From: Pseudomonadota bacterium
GTDB lineage: Bacteria; Pseudomonadota; Alphaproteobacteria; SP197
Assembly: GCA_039028155.1 (NCBI GenBank)
Contig: JBCCIS010000043.1
Span: 1 to 43,026 of the forward strand
Length of the DNA stretch: 43,026 nucleotides
Direction of reading: 5' to 3'
This document shows positions 42,395 to 43,026 of the stretch, in pieces (the first letter of the stretch is position 1; the number at the start of each line of letters is the position of its first letter). The notes under the pieces were generated by a model. That model was not told where the DNA came from. It was given only the letters and a program-made list of their open reading frames with translations, and did no database searches. Both the position numbers and the translations under genes were made by a program.

Positions 42395-42754
42395 GTGCAC
42401 CGCATGCAATGGTTCCAATTGGCGCTGATCGACCAGATCATCGACGGCAGCAAGACGGCGACCGTGCGGTTCGTCGCATGGAGCGAAGGTCTTGATGCGA
42501 ACAATACCGCGCTTCATGTCGGCGCGACCTATGATGTGATCGACCGCGACGGCATGACACGATGCCGGGTGCGCTTGACCGGCATCGAACTCGTCCGCTG
42601 GGACGCCATTCCTGAACGGTTGTGGCGGCGCGACCCCGCTGTCTCAGGCGAGATCAGCCTGGAGGCGTTTCGCGCGGATCACTGGGACTACTTTCACCAG
42701 CCGTCCGACGACTTCGCGTTTCTCGGCGTCTACTTCGACCGAGTCGATGGCTGA
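42395..42754 (+). CDS. ASCH-domain protein
   Basis: A 119-residue protein of the RNA-binding-like ASCH fold: IIDGSKTATVRFVAWSEGL matches the ASCH GxKTxTxR motif, VGATYDVIDRDGMTRCRVRLTGIELVRWDAIPERL gives the barrel strands, and WDYFHQPSDDFAFLGVYFDRV the end. ASCH proteins may act on or bind RNA; some are amidohydrolases for acetylcytidine (YqfB), and this setting beside an amidase-like protein makes that worth considering. The start is a GTG at 42395 or the ATG at 42404. Its TGA is in the same frame as the next gene. Confidence 0.75.
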   Translation: MHRMQWFQLALIDQIIDGSKTATVRFVAWSEGLDANNTALHVGATYDVIDRDGMTRCRVRLTGIELVRWDAIPERLWRRDPAVSGEISLEAFRADHWDYFHQPSDDFAFLGVYFDRVDG

Positions 42755-42763
42755 GTGGCGTCC

Positions 42764-43026
42764 ATGACGCCTTTCCGTTTCTATCTGGACTGGCATGTGG
42801 ACTGTCAGTTCGCCGGTCTGATCTGGGCGCGCGAACAGGGCCTCTACGGCGAAGCCGGCCTGGAGGTCGACCTGGTCGCCCCGGAACGCCATCCCGAGCG
42901 CACGGTCCTCGACCTGATTGCCGACGACCCGTGTTCGGCGGGCTGCTGCGAAGACAATCTCGTGGTCCAACAGGGCGCCGACGGCAAGCCGGTGCGCGCC
43001 ATCGGCGCCATGTTGCAGGAAACGCC
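42764..43026 (+). CDS. THI5/NMT1-like substrate-binding-type protein, 5' part (runs off window)
   Basis: Only the first 87 codons are present, open to the window edge. The sequence FRFYLDWHVDCQFAGLIWAREQGLYGEAGLEVDLV followed by GADGKPVRAIGAMLQET matches the NMT1/THI5-like periplasmic-binding fold, where bacterial members bind pyrimidine, taurine or nitrate-type ligands. There is no signal peptide: an in-frame TGA at 42752-42754 means the earliest possible start is GTG 42755. Cysteines at 14, 57, 61 and 62 are unusual in such proteins. It may be a cytoplasmic relative of the yeast THI5 enzyme or a solute sensor. Substrate unknown. Confidence 0.75.
   Translation, partial: MTPFRFYLDWHVDCQFAGLIWAREQGLYGEAGLEVDLVAPERHPERTVLDLIADDPCSAGCCEDNLVVQQGADGKPVRAIGAMLQET

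Overview
The window is dense, high-GC bacterial chromosome with no gene-free gap over 300 bases, and it reads as an alphaproteobacterium, most likely of the Rhodospirillales or a related group. The evidence is the order prs-rplY-pth-ychF, a separate petA-petB-petC bc1 operon next to mtnP-apt, an aerobic hemF, a DUF1285/Nudix/DUF6111-like/CCA-transferase cluster, and a MoxR-DUF58-DUF4159 operon. The organism respires aerobically (bc1 complex, oxygen-dependent HemF, two Rieske oxygenases). I see no rRNA, tRNA, CRISPR array, insertion sequence, integrase, phage gene or convincing intrinsic terminator, and base and codon use look even throughout.

Layout. 1-3.1 kb: translation and nucleotide housekeeping (prs fragment, L25, Pth, YchF). 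3.1-8.0 kb, minus strand: glyoxalase-like protein, apt, mtnP, then petC, petB, petA (transcribed petA to petC). 8.2-9.6 kb: trmL and hemF, overlapping. 9.6-11.9 kb: a TIM-barrel isomerase-like gene, a MarR regulator with two palindromes just before its start, a GFA-type zinc protein and a GNAT. 11.9-14.6 kb, minus strand: DUF1285, Nudix CoA pyrophosphatase, DUF6111-like protein and CCA-adding enzyme, all overlapping. 14.6-21.4 kb: MoxR ATPase, DUF58, and two large membrane proteins with VWA-like and amidotransferase-like regions, one of them ending in DUF4159. 21.4-26.9 kb: a minus-strand operon (class II aldolase, TetR, 3-hydroxyisobutyrate-dehydrogenase-like), a divergent SDR, an odd TrpF-like protein, and leucyl aminopeptidase. 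27.0-30.0 kb: SDR, FAH-family hydrolase and APC permease. 30.0-31.9 kb: SbmA/BacA-type peptide transporter and a divergent GNAT. 32.0-36.8 kb: two divergent Rieske oxygenases around a TetR gene and its palindrome, a GST, then an ArsR/GST divergent pair. 36.9-43.0 kb: agmatinase-family enzyme, tandem DUF427 protein, MFS transporter, a dimethylformamidase-type protein, an ASCH protein and the start of a THI5/NMT1-like protein that runs off the end.

How the genes work together. The left half is mainly conserved housekeeping. The right half is small catabolic or detoxification modules, each with its own regulator. The strongest candidates for new biology are three. The first is the MoxR operon, in which one partner keeps the VWA metal site and the other has lost it. 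The second is the pair of Rieske oxygenases that both carry a bridging glutamate, as in quaternary-amine oxygenases. The third is the terminal dimethylformamidase-like / ASCH / THI5-like group, whose THI5-like member cannot have a signal peptide and carries a cysteine cluster. No defence system was recognised. Functions are inferred from recalled family motifs; no database search was run.
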